Source: Myxococcota bacterium (lineage in GTDB: Bacteria > Myxococcota_A > UBA796 > JAJRTE01). Taken from it: DNA of 64,000 nucleotides. This document shows, in pieces, positions 55,842 to 64,000 of the stretch (within the stretch, counting starts at the first letter, position 1; the number at the start of each line of letters is the position of its first letter). A program made the translations under genes and the position numbers. The DNA is taken from NCBI GenBank assembly GCA_024278455.1, contig JAJRTE010000231.1, forward strand, positions 22,096 through 86,095, in the 5' to 3' direction. Under the pieces are notes generated by a model, which saw nothing but the letters and a program-made list of their open reading frames with translations, was not told the origin of the DNA and ran no database searches.

Positions 55842-56969
55842 ATGCCAGGTACCTACCTCGACTTCCTGGAAGAACGGCTCGAGCGGCCTTTCGAGCACCT
55901 GGTGCGTACCGAGGGCGGCGGCATGCCGGTCATGGGCTACCTGTGCGGCTACGTACCGGAGGAGGTCCTGCATGCAGCCGGTTTCCAGCCCGTGCGGCTG
56001 TTCGGTCGTGCGAAGCAGATCGTGGTGGCCGACCAGTACTTGCAGCCATACTGCTGCTCGCAAGTGAAAGGCTTGCTCGAGGACTTCCTTTCCGGCCGGT
56101 ACCCGGGATTGTCCGGGGTGGTTTTCGCCCACACGTGCGACACGATGCAGAGTTTCTTCGACGTGTTTCGCAAGAACCACCCGTCCCTGTTCGTGCACAA
56201 CATCAACTTTCCTTCGAAAGTGACCGGGGAGACCGCGTTGCGGTACACGTTGCACGAGTTGCGGCGGTTTCAGGACGTTCTCGAGGCGCTTACAGGCAAG
56301 CCGGTGGGTCGGGAAGCGTTGCGCCGGGCCATTGCCCTTCACAATCGGACGCGCAGGCTTCTCGACGACCTCTATGCCCTCCACGCCAGGGCGCCGGGGG
56401 CGGTATCCAGCGCCACGGTGCTCAAGAGCGTGCTCGCTGCCATGACGGGGGACAAGGAGGACTTCAACGCGCGGCTGGCGGCGTTCCTCGAGGCCAATCG
56501 GAACACGGTCGAGGAAAACCCGGAGGGACGCATACGACTCATGGTGGTGGGAAGCGTGCTGATCGACCCGGAGGTTTATGAACGTATCGATGACAACGGT
56601 GCCACGGTGGTCGACGATGATCTGTGTACTGGCCGGCGCTACTTTTCGGGCCTGGTCCGTGGGGACAACCTGGCCTGCATAGCGCGGCGCTATTTCGAGC
56701 GCCCGAATTGCCCGGCGAAGCACCGCAGCCTGACCGCTCGAGCGGACGCGGTGACGGGCGCAGCGAAGCGAGCGGAGGCAGATGGCGTCCTGTTCCTGCA
56801 CCTGAAGTTCTGCGACCCCCATGCGTTCGACTATCCATTCCTGCGTGACGCGCTGGAGGCTGACGGCGTGCAGACGCAGGTAATCGAGGTGGAACAGATG
56901 GGAGGGGCCGGGGGCCAGCTCGAGACCAAGATCCAGGCGTTCGTGGAACTGCTGCAAGGCGCGCGGTAG
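55842..56969 (+). CDS. 2-hydroxyacyl-CoA dehydratase/benzoyl-CoA reductase-type subunit (HgdB/BcrC-like)
   Basis: This 375-residue protein belongs to the family of Fe-S subunits of 2-hydroxyacyl-CoA dehydratases and class I benzoyl-CoA reductases. Typical features are GYLCGYVPEEVLHAAGFQPV, the cysteine pair LQPYCCSQVKGLLEDFL, FAHTCDTMQSFFDV and KFCDPHAFDYPF near the end. These cysteines ligate the [4Fe-4S] cluster. The enzymes need an ATP-driven activator (HgdC/BcrAD) that is absent here. AAGGAG precedes ATG 55842. The second subunit gene follows after 69 bases. Radical dehydration or ring reduction implies anaerobic chemistry; the substrate is unknown. Confidence 0.85.
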   Translation: MPGTYLDFLEERLERPFEHLVRTEGGGMPVMGYLCGYVPEEVLHAAGFQPVRLFGRAKQIVVADQYLQPYCCSQVKGLLEDFLSGRYPGLSGVVFAHTCDTMQSFFDVFRKNHPSLFVHNINFPSKVTGETALRYTLHELRRFQDVLEALTGKPVGREALRRAIALHNRTRRLLDDLYALHARAPGAVSSATVLKSVLAAMTGDKEDFNARLAAFLEANRNTVEENPEGRIRLMVVGSVLIDPEVYERIDDNGATVVDDDLCTGRRYFSGLVRGDNLACIARRYFERPNCPAKHRSLTARADAVTGAAKRAEADGVLFLHLKFCDPHAFDYPFLRDALEADGVQTQVIEVEQMGGAGGQLETKIQAFVELLQGAR

Positions 56970-57038
56970 CCGGCCGTCGCCTGGGGCGCGTCCCGGGTGA
57001 TCGCGAACGGAAGTCTCCTGACACGAGGGAAGGCAGCC

Positions 57039-58268
57039 ATGCCGAGATTTGAAAGTGCGACAACCATGCGCAAGCTCATGGCGGACTATTATCTCAAGTC
57101 CAAGCTGGCGCGCTACACGTTCGACAAGGTTGCCTGGATCACCAGCGGTGGACCGGTGGAGCTGTTGATCGCGATGGGTATCATCCCCATCTACCCGGAG
57201 AACCACGGCGCCATGATCGGTGCGAAGAAGATGGGGCGCGAATTGGCGGAAACGGCCGAGGCGGAAGGCTACAGTCCCGACCTGTGCTCCTATTTCCGGG
57301 TCGACCTTGGGCAGTCCATCACGCACCGGAGTCCTGTCGGCGGCATCCCCCTCCTGGCCCGACCCGGTCTGCCCAGGCCCGACCTGCTCCTGTGCTGCAA
57401 CAATATCTGCGGGACAGTACTGAAATGGTACGAGGTCCAGGCGCGGCGGTTCGGCGTACCGCTCGTGTTTCTCGATACGCCCTACAACTACGACGGGCCG
57501 CTGGATCACCTGGTCCATTATGTTTCCACGCAGTTCAACGAAATCATTCCAGAAATCGAAAGGGCTACCGGGCGTCGTTGGCGAGAGAAACGATTCCTCG
57601 AGACGGCGAGGCTGGCCAACGAGGCCATTCGCCTGTGGGGACGTATCCTCGAGACATGTGCCCACCGCCCGGCGCCCATGAGCTGCTTTGACGCCTTTTT
57701 CTTCCTGGCACCCATCGTGACGCTTCGGGGCACCCTGGAGGTCATCGCGTTCTATGAGACGTTGTTGAGGGAGCTTGAAGGCAAGGTGGCCCGGAGCGAA
57801 GGGGCGGTCCCGGATGAGAGATTCCGGCTCCTGTGGGACAACATTCCCATCTGGTACCGGGTTCGGCGGTTGTCGAACGTTCTGGCGGATCACGGGGCAT
57901 GCCTGGTCGCGGACACTTACACCAGCGCCTGGGCGGACACGGACATCGACCCGTCCCGCCCGCACGAGAGCATGGCCAGGGCATACGCCACCGTTTTTCT
58001 CAACCGGAACCTCGAGCGCAAGGTCGAAAACCTGTGCCGCATGGTCGAGCGCTTTTCCGCGGACGGATTCATCATGCACAGCAACCGGAGCTGTAAACCG
58101 TACAGTTTTGGACAGCTCGACATCAAGGAAGAGGTGACCCGGCGTACCGGTGTCCCGGGCCTGGTCATCGAGGCCGACATGACGGACCCGAGAAGCTACT
58201 CGGATGAGCAGGTGGAGACTCGCGTCCAGGCGTTCCTCGAGACTCTCGAGACGCACGCTGGCCGGTGA
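57039..58268 (+). CDS. 2-hydroxyacyl-CoA dehydratase/benzoyl-CoA reductase-type subunit (HgdA/BcrB-like)
   Basis: The 409-residue partner of the preceding protein shows the same fold: KVAWITSGGPVELLIAMGII, YPENHGAMIGAKKMGRELAE, then SPDLCSYFR and LLCCNNICGTVLKWYEVQA with cluster-binding cysteines. DTPYNYDG and a late NRSCKPYSFGQLDI are also typical. Members form heterodimers with the HgdB/BcrC-like subunit. I start at ATG 57039 after GAGGGAAGGCAGCC; the frame is open upstream to 56997 but lacks a site. The pair is followed by a dual cNMP-binding protein on the same strand, 168 bases away. No CoA transferase or acyl-CoA genes are adjacent. Confidence 0.85.
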   Translation: MPRFESATTMRKLMADYYLKSKLARYTFDKVAWITSGGPVELLIAMGIIPIYPENHGAMIGAKKMGRELAETAEAEGYSPDLCSYFRVDLGQSITHRSPVGGIPLLARPGLPRPDLLLCCNNICGTVLKWYEVQARRFGVPLVFLDTPYNYDGPLDHLVHYVSTQFNEIIPEIERATGRRWREKRFLETARLANEAIRLWGRILETCAHRPAPMSCFDAFFFLAPIVTLRGTLEVIAFYETLLRELEGKVARSEGAVPDERFRLLWDNIPIWYRVRRLSNVLADHGACLVADTYTSAWADTDIDPSRPHESMARAYATVFLNRNLERKVENLCRMVERFSADGFIMHSNRSCKPYSFGQLDIKEEVTRRTGVPGLVIEADMTDPRSYSDEQVETRVQAFLETLETHAGR

Positions 58269-58436
58269 CCGGGCGACTCGAGCAGCACCGCTTGGCAGCT
58301 CCGGGCGGAATGCGGGGTTCGAGACGGGGAGATGGTGTCCGTCACAGGGAAAGAGAAGAAACGTTGCCCCTTTACAACCCGGCAGCAATTGACTAACATG
58401 GTCGCGTCACAGCACGTAGCAATGTGGAGACGGCAG

Positions 58437-59693
58437 ATGGGCCAAAAAGAATACAACATCGTTGACAGGGCGGACGCTTGGTTCCTCGACGGCAGGGTCG
58501 ACGATGCCATTGAACTCTTGAAGAAAGCCATCGAGGAGAACGGGCGGCGGTTGTTGTTGCGCGTCAGGCTTGCCGACTACTTGCGCCGTGTGGGTCGTCT
58601 CGAGGAGGCTTTGGCTGTCTATCGCGAGTGTGCGCTGGCGTATGCAGAAAAGGGGGCTCTTCCGTTCGCAGTCGCCATCTACAAGCTCGTTGTTCCCTTG
58701 CTCAAGACGATGGACGGCGCGGAGGAGCTGGCCAGGTCCTTGTTGCGTGACCTTGTTCATCGATACCAGGAGAGCCGGGCACGAGCGGACGAGGCCGGAC
58801 GTCCTCTCGAGGATGCAGACACGCTTCCCCCGGAGATTCCCCTGTTCGGAGACATGTCGCGAGAGGAACTCGAGGAGGTCATCAAGCGGCTGGTGCCCGT
58901 GCAGCTTCGGGCTGGGCAGTCGATCTTCAAGGAGGGGGACGAGGGCGCGTCGATGTTCATCGTGACCCGGGGGTATGTCCGGGTCTTCAGTCTCGGCAAG
59001 GACGGGGAGCGGATTCGGCTCGCCAAGCTGGGACCGGGGGATTTCTTCGGGGAGTGGAGCCTCATCACCGGCGACTATCGTCGCCATGCCTGGGTAGAAA
59101 CCGAGACCAATGTCGAGTTGCTCGAACTTTCAGAGTCCACGCTCGACGAGATCACGAAACGTCACCCGCGTGTCAAGGAAGTCATGGCGGCCTACCATCG
59201 ACGGCGAACCATCGACACGCTTCTTGCCAAGGTCTTTCCGTCCCTTTCCGGTATCGAACGCCGCCGGTTGGCGGAACACCTCAGGGAAGAACGATACCCT
59301 CGAGGCGCGGTCATCTACCGCGAGGGGGACACGAGTTGCTACATGTCCATCATCCAGCACGGCACGGTGGAGGTCTATACCCACAACCTGGATGGGGTCA
59401 AGATTCCCCTCGCGCTCCTGGGACCGGGGCAGTATTTCGGTGAAGGTGGCGCCCTTTCGGGGAAGCCTCGAGTCGCGTCCGTACGCGCGCGAACCGACAC
59501 CCTGCTCCACCACGTGTCCCGGGAAGACCTGGTTACTTCCCTCATCGACCACCCGGAGATACTCACATCCCTCCAAGGAATCCGCCTCCAACGGATCGGC
59601 GACACGCTGGAGCGCCTCGATGGCAGCGAGAACCTGAGCATGGACGATACCGGACAGACAGCCAATGGAGAAGCCGGGGAGGAAATGGTGTGA
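58437..59693 (+). CDS. TPR protein with two cyclic-nucleotide-binding domains
   Basis: The 418-residue protein starts with TPR-like helices (residues about 5-110; DAWFLDGRVDDAIELLKKAI, GRLEEALAVYRECALAYAEK). Two Crp/cNMP-type domains follow. The first, about 135-255, includes GQSIFKEGDEGASMFIVTRG and LGPGDFFGEWSLITG. The second, about 265-385, includes YPRGAVIYREGDTSCYMSII and LGPGQYFGEGGALSGKPRVA. The second retains the phosphate-binding GEGGALSGKPR pattern, the first GEWSLITGDYR less so. No helix-turn-helix is visible, so it is probably a signalling adaptor and not a transcription factor. ATG 58437 has GGAGAC upstream. Its stop overlaps the mpl start. Confidence 0.8.
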   Translation: MGQKEYNIVDRADAWFLDGRVDDAIELLKKAIEENGRRLLLRVRLADYLRRVGRLEEALAVYRECALAYAEKGALPFAVAIYKLVVPLLKTMDGAEELARSLLRDLVHRYQESRARADEAGRPLEDADTLPPEIPLFGDMSREELEEVIKRLVPVQLRAGQSIFKEGDEGASMFIVTRGYVRVFSLGKDGERIRLAKLGPGDFFGEWSLITGDYRRHAWVETETNVELLELSESTLDEITKRHPRVKEVMAAYHRRRTIDTLLAKVFPSLSGIERRRLAEHLREERYPRGAVIYREGDTSCYMSIIQHGTVEVYTHNLDGVKIPLALLGPGQYFGEGGALSGKPRVASVRARTDTLLHHVSREDLVTSLIDHPEILTSLQGIRLQRIGDTLERLDGSENLSMDDTGQTANGEAGEEMV

Positions 59694-61135
59694 TCCAGTG
59701 GGATTCGGTGGAACATGTGCACCTGTTGGGTATCTGCGGCACTGCCATGGGCGCCTTTGCCGGAATGCTTCATGAACTGGGCTATCGCGTCACCGGTTCC
59801 GACAGCCATCCATACCCGCCCATGAGCACCCAACTCGCATCGCTGGGCATCAAGGTGTACGCGGGGTATTCCACGGCAAACCTCGACGATGGACCGGACC
59901 TGGTGATCATCGGCAACGTGATTCGCAGGGAGAACCCGGAGGCCCAGGCGGTCGTTGCTGCGGGGTTGCCCTACCTCTCCCTGCCCGCCGCGATCTCGGA
60001 ACGGTTCCTCAAGGGCAACCACCCGATCGTCGTCGCCGGCACCCATGGAAAGACGACCACCGCGGCCATCTGCGCATGGTGCCTCTATCATGCCGGGTAC
60101 GACCCGGGATTCCTGATCGGTGGCGAACTGAGAAATCTCGGCAAGAACTACCGGTGCGGGAAACAGGGCTACTTCGTGATCGAAGGGGATGAGTACGACA
60201 CCGCCTTTTTCGACAAGGGGCCCAAGTTTCTCCACTACCGTCCCCAGAGCGCCATCATCACCAGCGTCGAGTTCGACCATGCCGACATCTACCGCAACCT
60301 CGAGCACGTGAAGGCCGCATTCAGGCAGTTTGTGCAACGCATTCCCCCGGACGGCCTCCTCGCAGCATGCTCCGACTACGAGCATGTCATGTCGCTGGTC
60401 CAATTCTCCCGAACCCCTCCCCACACCTACGGCCTCAAGTGCGAATGCGAATACTCCGGGTATATCGAGGAGACCGGTCCGGATGGGATGCGCTTCGTGG
60501 TCACACAGGGAGGAGCCCCCACGGGCAACTTCAACACGAAGCTGGTAGGAAAACACAACCTCCTCAACCTGATTGCCGTCACGATCATCCTCTCCAGGCT
60601 CGGGCTGTCGCCGGAGCAGATCGCTTCGGGCTTCGCGAGCTTCGATGGTGTGCGCCGGCGCCAGGAGGTGTTCGCCGAAGTCGCCGGCATCACCCTCGTG
60701 GACGACTTCGCCCACCATCCGACCGCCGTACAGGTCACGATCGATGCGATCCGGATGCGGTTTCCGGACCGGCGCCTGTGGGCCGTTTTCGAGCCGCGCT
60801 CTGCGACGAGCCGCCGCAACGTGTTCCAGGATCGCTTCGCCGGAGCTTTCGTCGGCGCCAACCAGGTTATCATTGCCGATGTCTATCATCCGGAGCAGGT
60901 ACCCGAGGAAGAGCGTTTCTCCCCACAACTACTCGCCGAGGCGCTCCAGGGACGGGGCGTGGATGCCAGGGCGTTGCCATCCACGGACGACATCATCGAC
61001 AAGCTGGTGCGCGAGGCTGTGGAGGGCGACGTGATCCTCATCATGTCCAACGGGGGGTTCGACGGTATATACGAGCGGCTTCCCGCCGCCCTGGCCGCGG
61101 CGAAACGGGTCCCCTGGCCCCCGTCCCGGCGCTGA
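59690..61135 (+). CDS. mpl: UDP-N-acetylmuramate:L-alanyl-gamma-D-glutamyl-meso-diaminopimelate ligase
   Basis: Mpl recycles murein tripeptide by joining it to UDP-MurNAc. The 481-residue Mur ligase starts at GTG 59690, overlapping the previous stop by four bases, after GGGGAGG. Features are HLLGICGTAMGAFAGMLHEL with the dinucleotide-like fold, the ATP site GTHGKTTTAAIC, EGDEYDTAFFDKGPKF and DDFAHHPTAVQVTIDAIRMR. The last two motifs distinguish Mpl from MurC. Its presence supports a Gram-negative, diaminopimelate-type cell wall. Confidence 0.92.
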   Translation: MIQWDSVEHVHLLGICGTAMGAFAGMLHELGYRVTGSDSHPYPPMSTQLASLGIKVYAGYSTANLDDGPDLVIIGNVIRRENPEAQAVVAAGLPYLSLPAAISERFLKGNHPIVVAGTHGKTTTAAICAWCLYHAGYDPGFLIGGELRNLGKNYRCGKQGYFVIEGDEYDTAFFDKGPKFLHYRPQSAIITSVEFDHADIYRNLEHVKAAFRQFVQRIPPDGLLAACSDYEHVMSLVQFSRTPPHTYGLKCECEYSGYIEETGPDGMRFVVTQGGAPTGNFNTKLVGKHNLLNLIAVTIILSRLGLSPEQIASGFASFDGVRRRQEVFAEVAGITLVDDFAHHPTAVQVTIDAIRMRFPDRRLWAVFEPRSATSRRNVFQDRFAGAFVGANQVIIADVYHPEQVPEEERFSPQLLAEALQGRGVDARALPSTDDIIDKLVREAVEGDVILIMSNGGFDGIYERLPAALAAAKRVPWPPSRR

Positions 61136-61166
61136 GCCCCACGCCCACCCCATCTCCGCCCGCCGC

Positions 61167-63272
61167 TCACGGCGCGTCTCCCGGGCTCCGCGGTGTCGCT
61201 CCGGGGACAGGGGCGGTAGTCTCCATCGCCACCCAATCCGGCGCTGTCCCTGGCAACGCCTCCCGGTAGAGCGGGGCCGGACCACTTCCGTCCAGGCGGT
61301 GGACGTATGGTCGCTCGATTCCGGCGTCGAGGCAGACATAGATCAAGGCGGTTCCGTCAGGGGAGAACGCGGGGGAAAAGCAGTCCTTCGCTTCCGGGCT
61401 CAGCGGTACGGCCACCCGCCCGGACGTGTCGAGCAGGTAGACCCGCCGCTGTGCCCGTTGTCGTTCGGCAAACGCGACGGTCCCCCCGTTCGTGGGCGAC
61501 ATGGCGGGCTGAAAGGTGAAGTGGGGCGACTCGGACGATACCTGGCCGGCCGGACCGGCGGGGGCGGCGGCGCTGTCGATGCAGCAGGTTCCGCCTGCCG
61601 AAGCCATCGTGCCCGCGGACGCCTGCTTCTCGAATTCTCTTGCTGTCCCACTGGCCGGTGGTGCGCCATCCCAGGGTTCCTGGACGCGCAGGGGCGTGGC
61701 CGCCTCCCGGTACGGGCCACCGCCCCTGCCGGTGAGCGAGAACGAGCGCGCATCGTGCGGTTCTCCCGCCGTTCCCGCAGGTCGTGCGGCAAGGAAGAGT
61801 TGAATGAACTGCCCGCGCCCGGACGCGCGGTCGTAGGTGGCGAGAGCCGGGACGCCGTCGTGCTGGGCAGAAAACGCCATCGTTTCCCCGGGGCCGAACG
61901 CGGGGTCGGTCGAAGGGCCCCCCGGCCAGTCCAGCACCTGGATGCGTCCGCTGTCGATATCCAGGAACGTGACATGGGGACGGGGCGGGTCCCCGTCGAG
62001 CTTGCAGAAAGCCAGGGTGTCGCCTCGAGCAGACCAGGAGGGTTGGACAGGCAGCACCGGGTCGGGCAGCGCCAGCGAGCGTTGTGCGGGCGTGTCCTCG
62101 AGCATGAGCCAGTGGACGCCTTTCGGGTCCGTGGTGATGAATGCCAGCCGGCCGTCGCCGGGGCGTTGGGCCGGACGGCTGTCATGCCACCCGGCGGGAG
62201 GCGACGTGAGGCGTTCGCGGAGGCACGTTTCTCCTGTGATCGCCCAGATGGCGCCTCGAGATGCGAACGCGATACGTTGGCCGCGAGGCAGGGCGAGCCG
62301 TCCCGGAAGGGGTTCCCACTTCGCGCCTGGCAGTGTGCCGCGTCCCGTGCGCTCGAGTTCCGGGGACGGTCGGACGAGTTGCCCGGCGCGGAATGCGTCG
62401 AGGCGTGTCATGGCCGCCTTGAAGCAACGGTCGGCCTGGTCGATCTTCCCCGTGGCCAGGTATGCCCGACCCATCAGCCAGTTCATGTCCCGGAGCATGG
62501 CGGGTGTCGCACCTCCTCCAGCCACGGACTCGATCCCCTTCCAGGTCTCGATCGCCGTGGCGAACTCCTCTTGCTGGTACCATGCGGCACCGAGATAGAA
62601 CCGGTACGCGGTGCGGGAAAGGTCGAGTTCGGCTGCCTGCTCGAACTCGAGTCTCGCCTGGTTCGTGTCGCCCAGGGCGAGGAGACAGCGACCGAGGCCG
62701 AAATGGACATCCGCCCGGCGTGGTGCGGTCCCGGTCAACGCGCGAAACAGCGGGAGTGCTGCATTGGGGGAGGTGTCGTAGAAGGCACGCCAGGCAGCGG
62801 CCACCTGGGCGGAAATGGCCGGGTCGTCCTGCACGTGCGCGTTCGGCGTGGGCTCCGCCGGCAAGACTACGGCGGGAGTGTCGATCGAAGCGGTCTGGTC
62901 AGGTCCGGCATGGAGCTGACTTGGCGGCCAAGCAGCCCACACGAGCCCCAGGGTTGGGAGGATACGCCACAGGACTGGCTTGATTCCCGGACGAAAGGGA
63001 GGCTTCTCGACATCGGCTGGAGCAAGAGCCGCGCTTGGCGTGTCGTGATGTGCGCGCGAAACCCGGGCCGAGACGTTTCCTGTGCCACCACCCGGCGATT
63101 GGCGTCTCTTTCCTTCCCTCAAAACACCACACACGGGGGTGTCCCCAGGTCCAAGGCCCATTTCCAGGGTGCCGAAACCGCAACCAGGCGGTTGCTTGGT
63201 CTCGTCCCGTGCCAGAAGAGCCTTTGGAAGCAGCTTCTCGAGGTCCGTCCATCGTGCCATCGGCGGTGTCAC
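61167..63272 (-). CDS. TPR and beta-propeller (PD40-like) protein
   Basis: The protein, up to 701 residues, contains TPR helices near residues 150-290 (DVHFGLGRCLLALGDTNQAR and LGAAWYQQEEFATAIETW). A TolB/PD40-like propeller follows with repeats ending in strands such as GRLAFITTDPKGVHWLML, GDTLAFCKLDGD and DCFSPAFSPDGTALIYVCLD. A low-complexity insert near residues 500-560 interrupts the propeller. A hydrophobic segment (PVLWRILPTLGLVWAAWPPS) near residue 100 could be an internal signal, so the true start may lie close to it. The frame opens with GTG 63272, overlapping the dipeptidase stop (GTGA), and ATG 63260 is an alternative. An exported protein of unknown role is likely. Confidence 0.6.
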   Translation of the reverse strand: MTPPMARWTDLEKLLPKALLARDETKQPPGCGFGTLEMGLGPGDTPVCGVLREGKRRQSPGGGTGNVSARVSRAHHDTPSAALAPADVEKPPFRPGIKPVLWRILPTLGLVWAAWPPSQLHAGPDQTASIDTPAVVLPAEPTPNAHVQDDPAISAQVAAAWRAFYDTSPNAALPLFRALTGTAPRRADVHFGLGRCLLALGDTNQARLEFEQAAELDLSRTAYRFYLGAAWYQQEEFATAIETWKGIESVAGGGATPAMLRDMNWLMGRAYLATGKIDQADRCFKAAMTRLDAFRAGQLVRPSPELERTGRGTLPGAKWEPLPGRLALPRGQRIAFASRGAIWAITGETCLRERLTSPPAGWHDSRPAQRPGDGRLAFITTDPKGVHWLMLEDTPAQRSLALPDPVLPVQPSWSARGDTLAFCKLDGDPPRPHVTFLDIDSGRIQVLDWPGGPSTDPAFGPGETMAFSAQHDGVPALATYDRASGRGQFIQLFLAARPAGTAGEPHDARSFSLTGRGGGPYREAATPLRVQEPWDGAPPASGTAREFEKQASAGTMASAGGTCCIDSAAAPAGPAGQVSSESPHFTFQPAMSPTNGGTVAFAERQRAQRRVYLLDTSGRVAVPLSPEAKDCFSPAFSPDGTALIYVCLDAGIERPYVHRLDGSGPAPLYREALPGTAPDWVAMETTAPVPGATPRSPGDAP

Positions 63273-64000
63273 GGGTGGGGCACGCTGTCCGATGGCGCGT
63301 CTTTCTCATGTTCCCCCGGTGGGTTCCCGGGGCGGAACCGGTGCATCATGGCCAGGAAGTTCCCTCCCATGATCTTCCCGACCTGCTCGGAGTCGTATCC
63401 CGCCTCGAGCAGCGCCCTGGCAAGCTTGGGAACGTCGGCAATCGTGTCGATCTCTTTCGGCGTGGGAATGAACCCGTCGAGATCGCTCCCAAGCGCCACG
63501 TGGTCGATGCCGGCCACGGCGACTGCATGGTCCACGTGCTCGACCCAGCGGTCGATGCGCTTGCCGCCGAGGAAATTGGTCGCCAGCATGATACCGATCA
63601 CGCCTCCGCGTTTCGCGATGGCCTCGAGCTGCGTGTCGTCGAGGTTGCGCCAGATGTCTTCCACGGCCTTGACGCCGGTGTGGGAGCACATCACAGGGCC
63701 GTCGGTCTCTTCCAGGGTCTGCCAGAATGCTTTCTCGCTGCTGTGTGCGAGATCCACGAACATGCCGACCTTGTTCATCTCCTCGAGGACGCGGCGTCCG
63801 ATGTCGGAGAGACCGCGGTTGAGCCCGAGCGGGTAGGAGGAACCTGCACACTTGTTGTTTACAAGGTGCGACAGCCCCATGTAGACCACGCCCAGGCGAT
63901 GAAGATCTCCGACACGCCCGGGGTCTCCCTCGAGGGCTTGTGCGCCTTCGACCCCGATCATGGCGGCCACCTGGCCGTTCTCGATGGCACGATCGATGTC
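63269..64000 (-). CDS. Membrane (renal-type) dipeptidase, C-terminal part
   Basis: The gene runs off the right edge; the last 243 residues are visible. They match peptidase family M19: MIGVEGAQALEGD, HLVNNKCAGS, VDLAHSSEKAFWQTLEE with the metal His, VMCSHTGVKAVED, and DHVALGSDLDGF with the conserved Asp near the end. M19 enzymes hydrolyse dipeptides using two zinc ions. The reading frame continues to base 64000 (DIDRAIENGQ). The N-terminal zinc motif and any signal peptide lie outside the window. Its stop overlaps the start of the TPR/propeller gene, so both are likely co-transcribed. Confidence 0.9.
   Translation of the reverse strand, partial: DIDRAIENGQVAAMIGVEGAQALEGDPGRVGDLHRLGVVYMGLSHLVNNKCAGSSYPLGLNRGLSDIGRRVLEEMNKVGMFVDLAHSSEKAFWQTLEETDGPVMCSHTGVKAVEDIWRNLDDTQLEAIAKRGGVIGIMLATNFLGGKRIDRWVEHVDHAVAVAGIDHVALGSDLDGFIPTPKEIDTIADVPKLARALLEAGYDSEQVGKIMGGNFLAMMHRFRPGNPPGEHEKDAPSDSVPHP

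Noticed and set aside
55695..58388. An 897-codon open frame on the minus strand opposite the two dehydratase-type genes
   Set aside because: Both plus-strand genes have clear family motifs and ribosome sites. The long antisense frame is a GC-codon artefact.

Overview
This window comes from a high-GC (about 65 % by eye) Gram-negative bacterium. The Gram-negative reading rests on a secretin gene, lipobox proteins, the murein-recycling ligase Mpl and a GT51 transglycosylase. The mix of Tad pili, Ser/Thr kinase with FHA and PP2C partners, an MglA-like GTPase, a sigma-54 activator and 2-hydroxyacyl-CoA dehydratase/benzoyl-CoA reductase subunits fits a deltaproteobacterial lineage (Myxococcota, Desulfobacterota or a relative). 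I cannot name a genus. The hexamer CTCGAG is strikingly frequent throughout.

Layout. 0-8.7 kb: the end of ribF, then tadC, a DUF192 gene, three FHA-domain proteins and a polytopic membrane protein. 8.7-12 kb (minus strand): a Ser/Thr kinase followed by a UbiA-family prenyltransferase. 12.5-22.2 kb: the main Tad/Flp pilus operon (two Flp pilins, prepilin peptidase, TadE/TadG-like minor pilins, CpaB, CpaC secretin, a fused TadZ-TadA ATPase, TadB). tadC, normally next to tadB, lies 21 kb away, so the locus looks rearranged. 22.3-30.8 kb: an accessory-looking block with a NACHT-like STAND NTPase, two orphan oligopeptide-ABC ATPases, and a unit led by a perfect sigma-54 promoter that contains a 54-residue ORF, a DegT-type PLP enzyme and two radical SAM/SPASM-like proteins. 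This unit is the best candidate for something undescribed. 30.8-33.1 kb: a tail-anchored MglA-like GTPase with a lipoprotein. 33.4-44.3 kb: housekeeping genes (leuS, rarA with an in-frame amber codon, a nudix hydrolase, tig-clpP-clpX-lon, tRNA-Val and tRNA-Asp). 44.4-55.3 kb: a thioredoxin-fold protein without its CxxC, a PP2C phosphatase fused to a zinc ribbon, tgt, a lipoprotein, an FHA-AAA+ sigma-54 activator, a hydrolase, enolase, and a GT51 transglycosylase with an AsmA-like front half. 55.8-64 kb: two 2-hydroxyacyl-CoA dehydratase-type subunits, a dual cNMP-binding TPR protein, mpl, a TPR/beta-propeller protein and a partial membrane dipeptidase.

How they fit together. The kinase, FHA proteins, PP2C and FHA-coupled sigma-54 activator form a plausible phosphothreonine signalling network near the Tad pilus genes (inference). 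The tig-clpP-clpX-lon row is a classical protein-quality-control cluster. Starts were chosen from Shine-Dalgarno spacing and family boundaries; several differ from the longest open frame and are explained in the entries.
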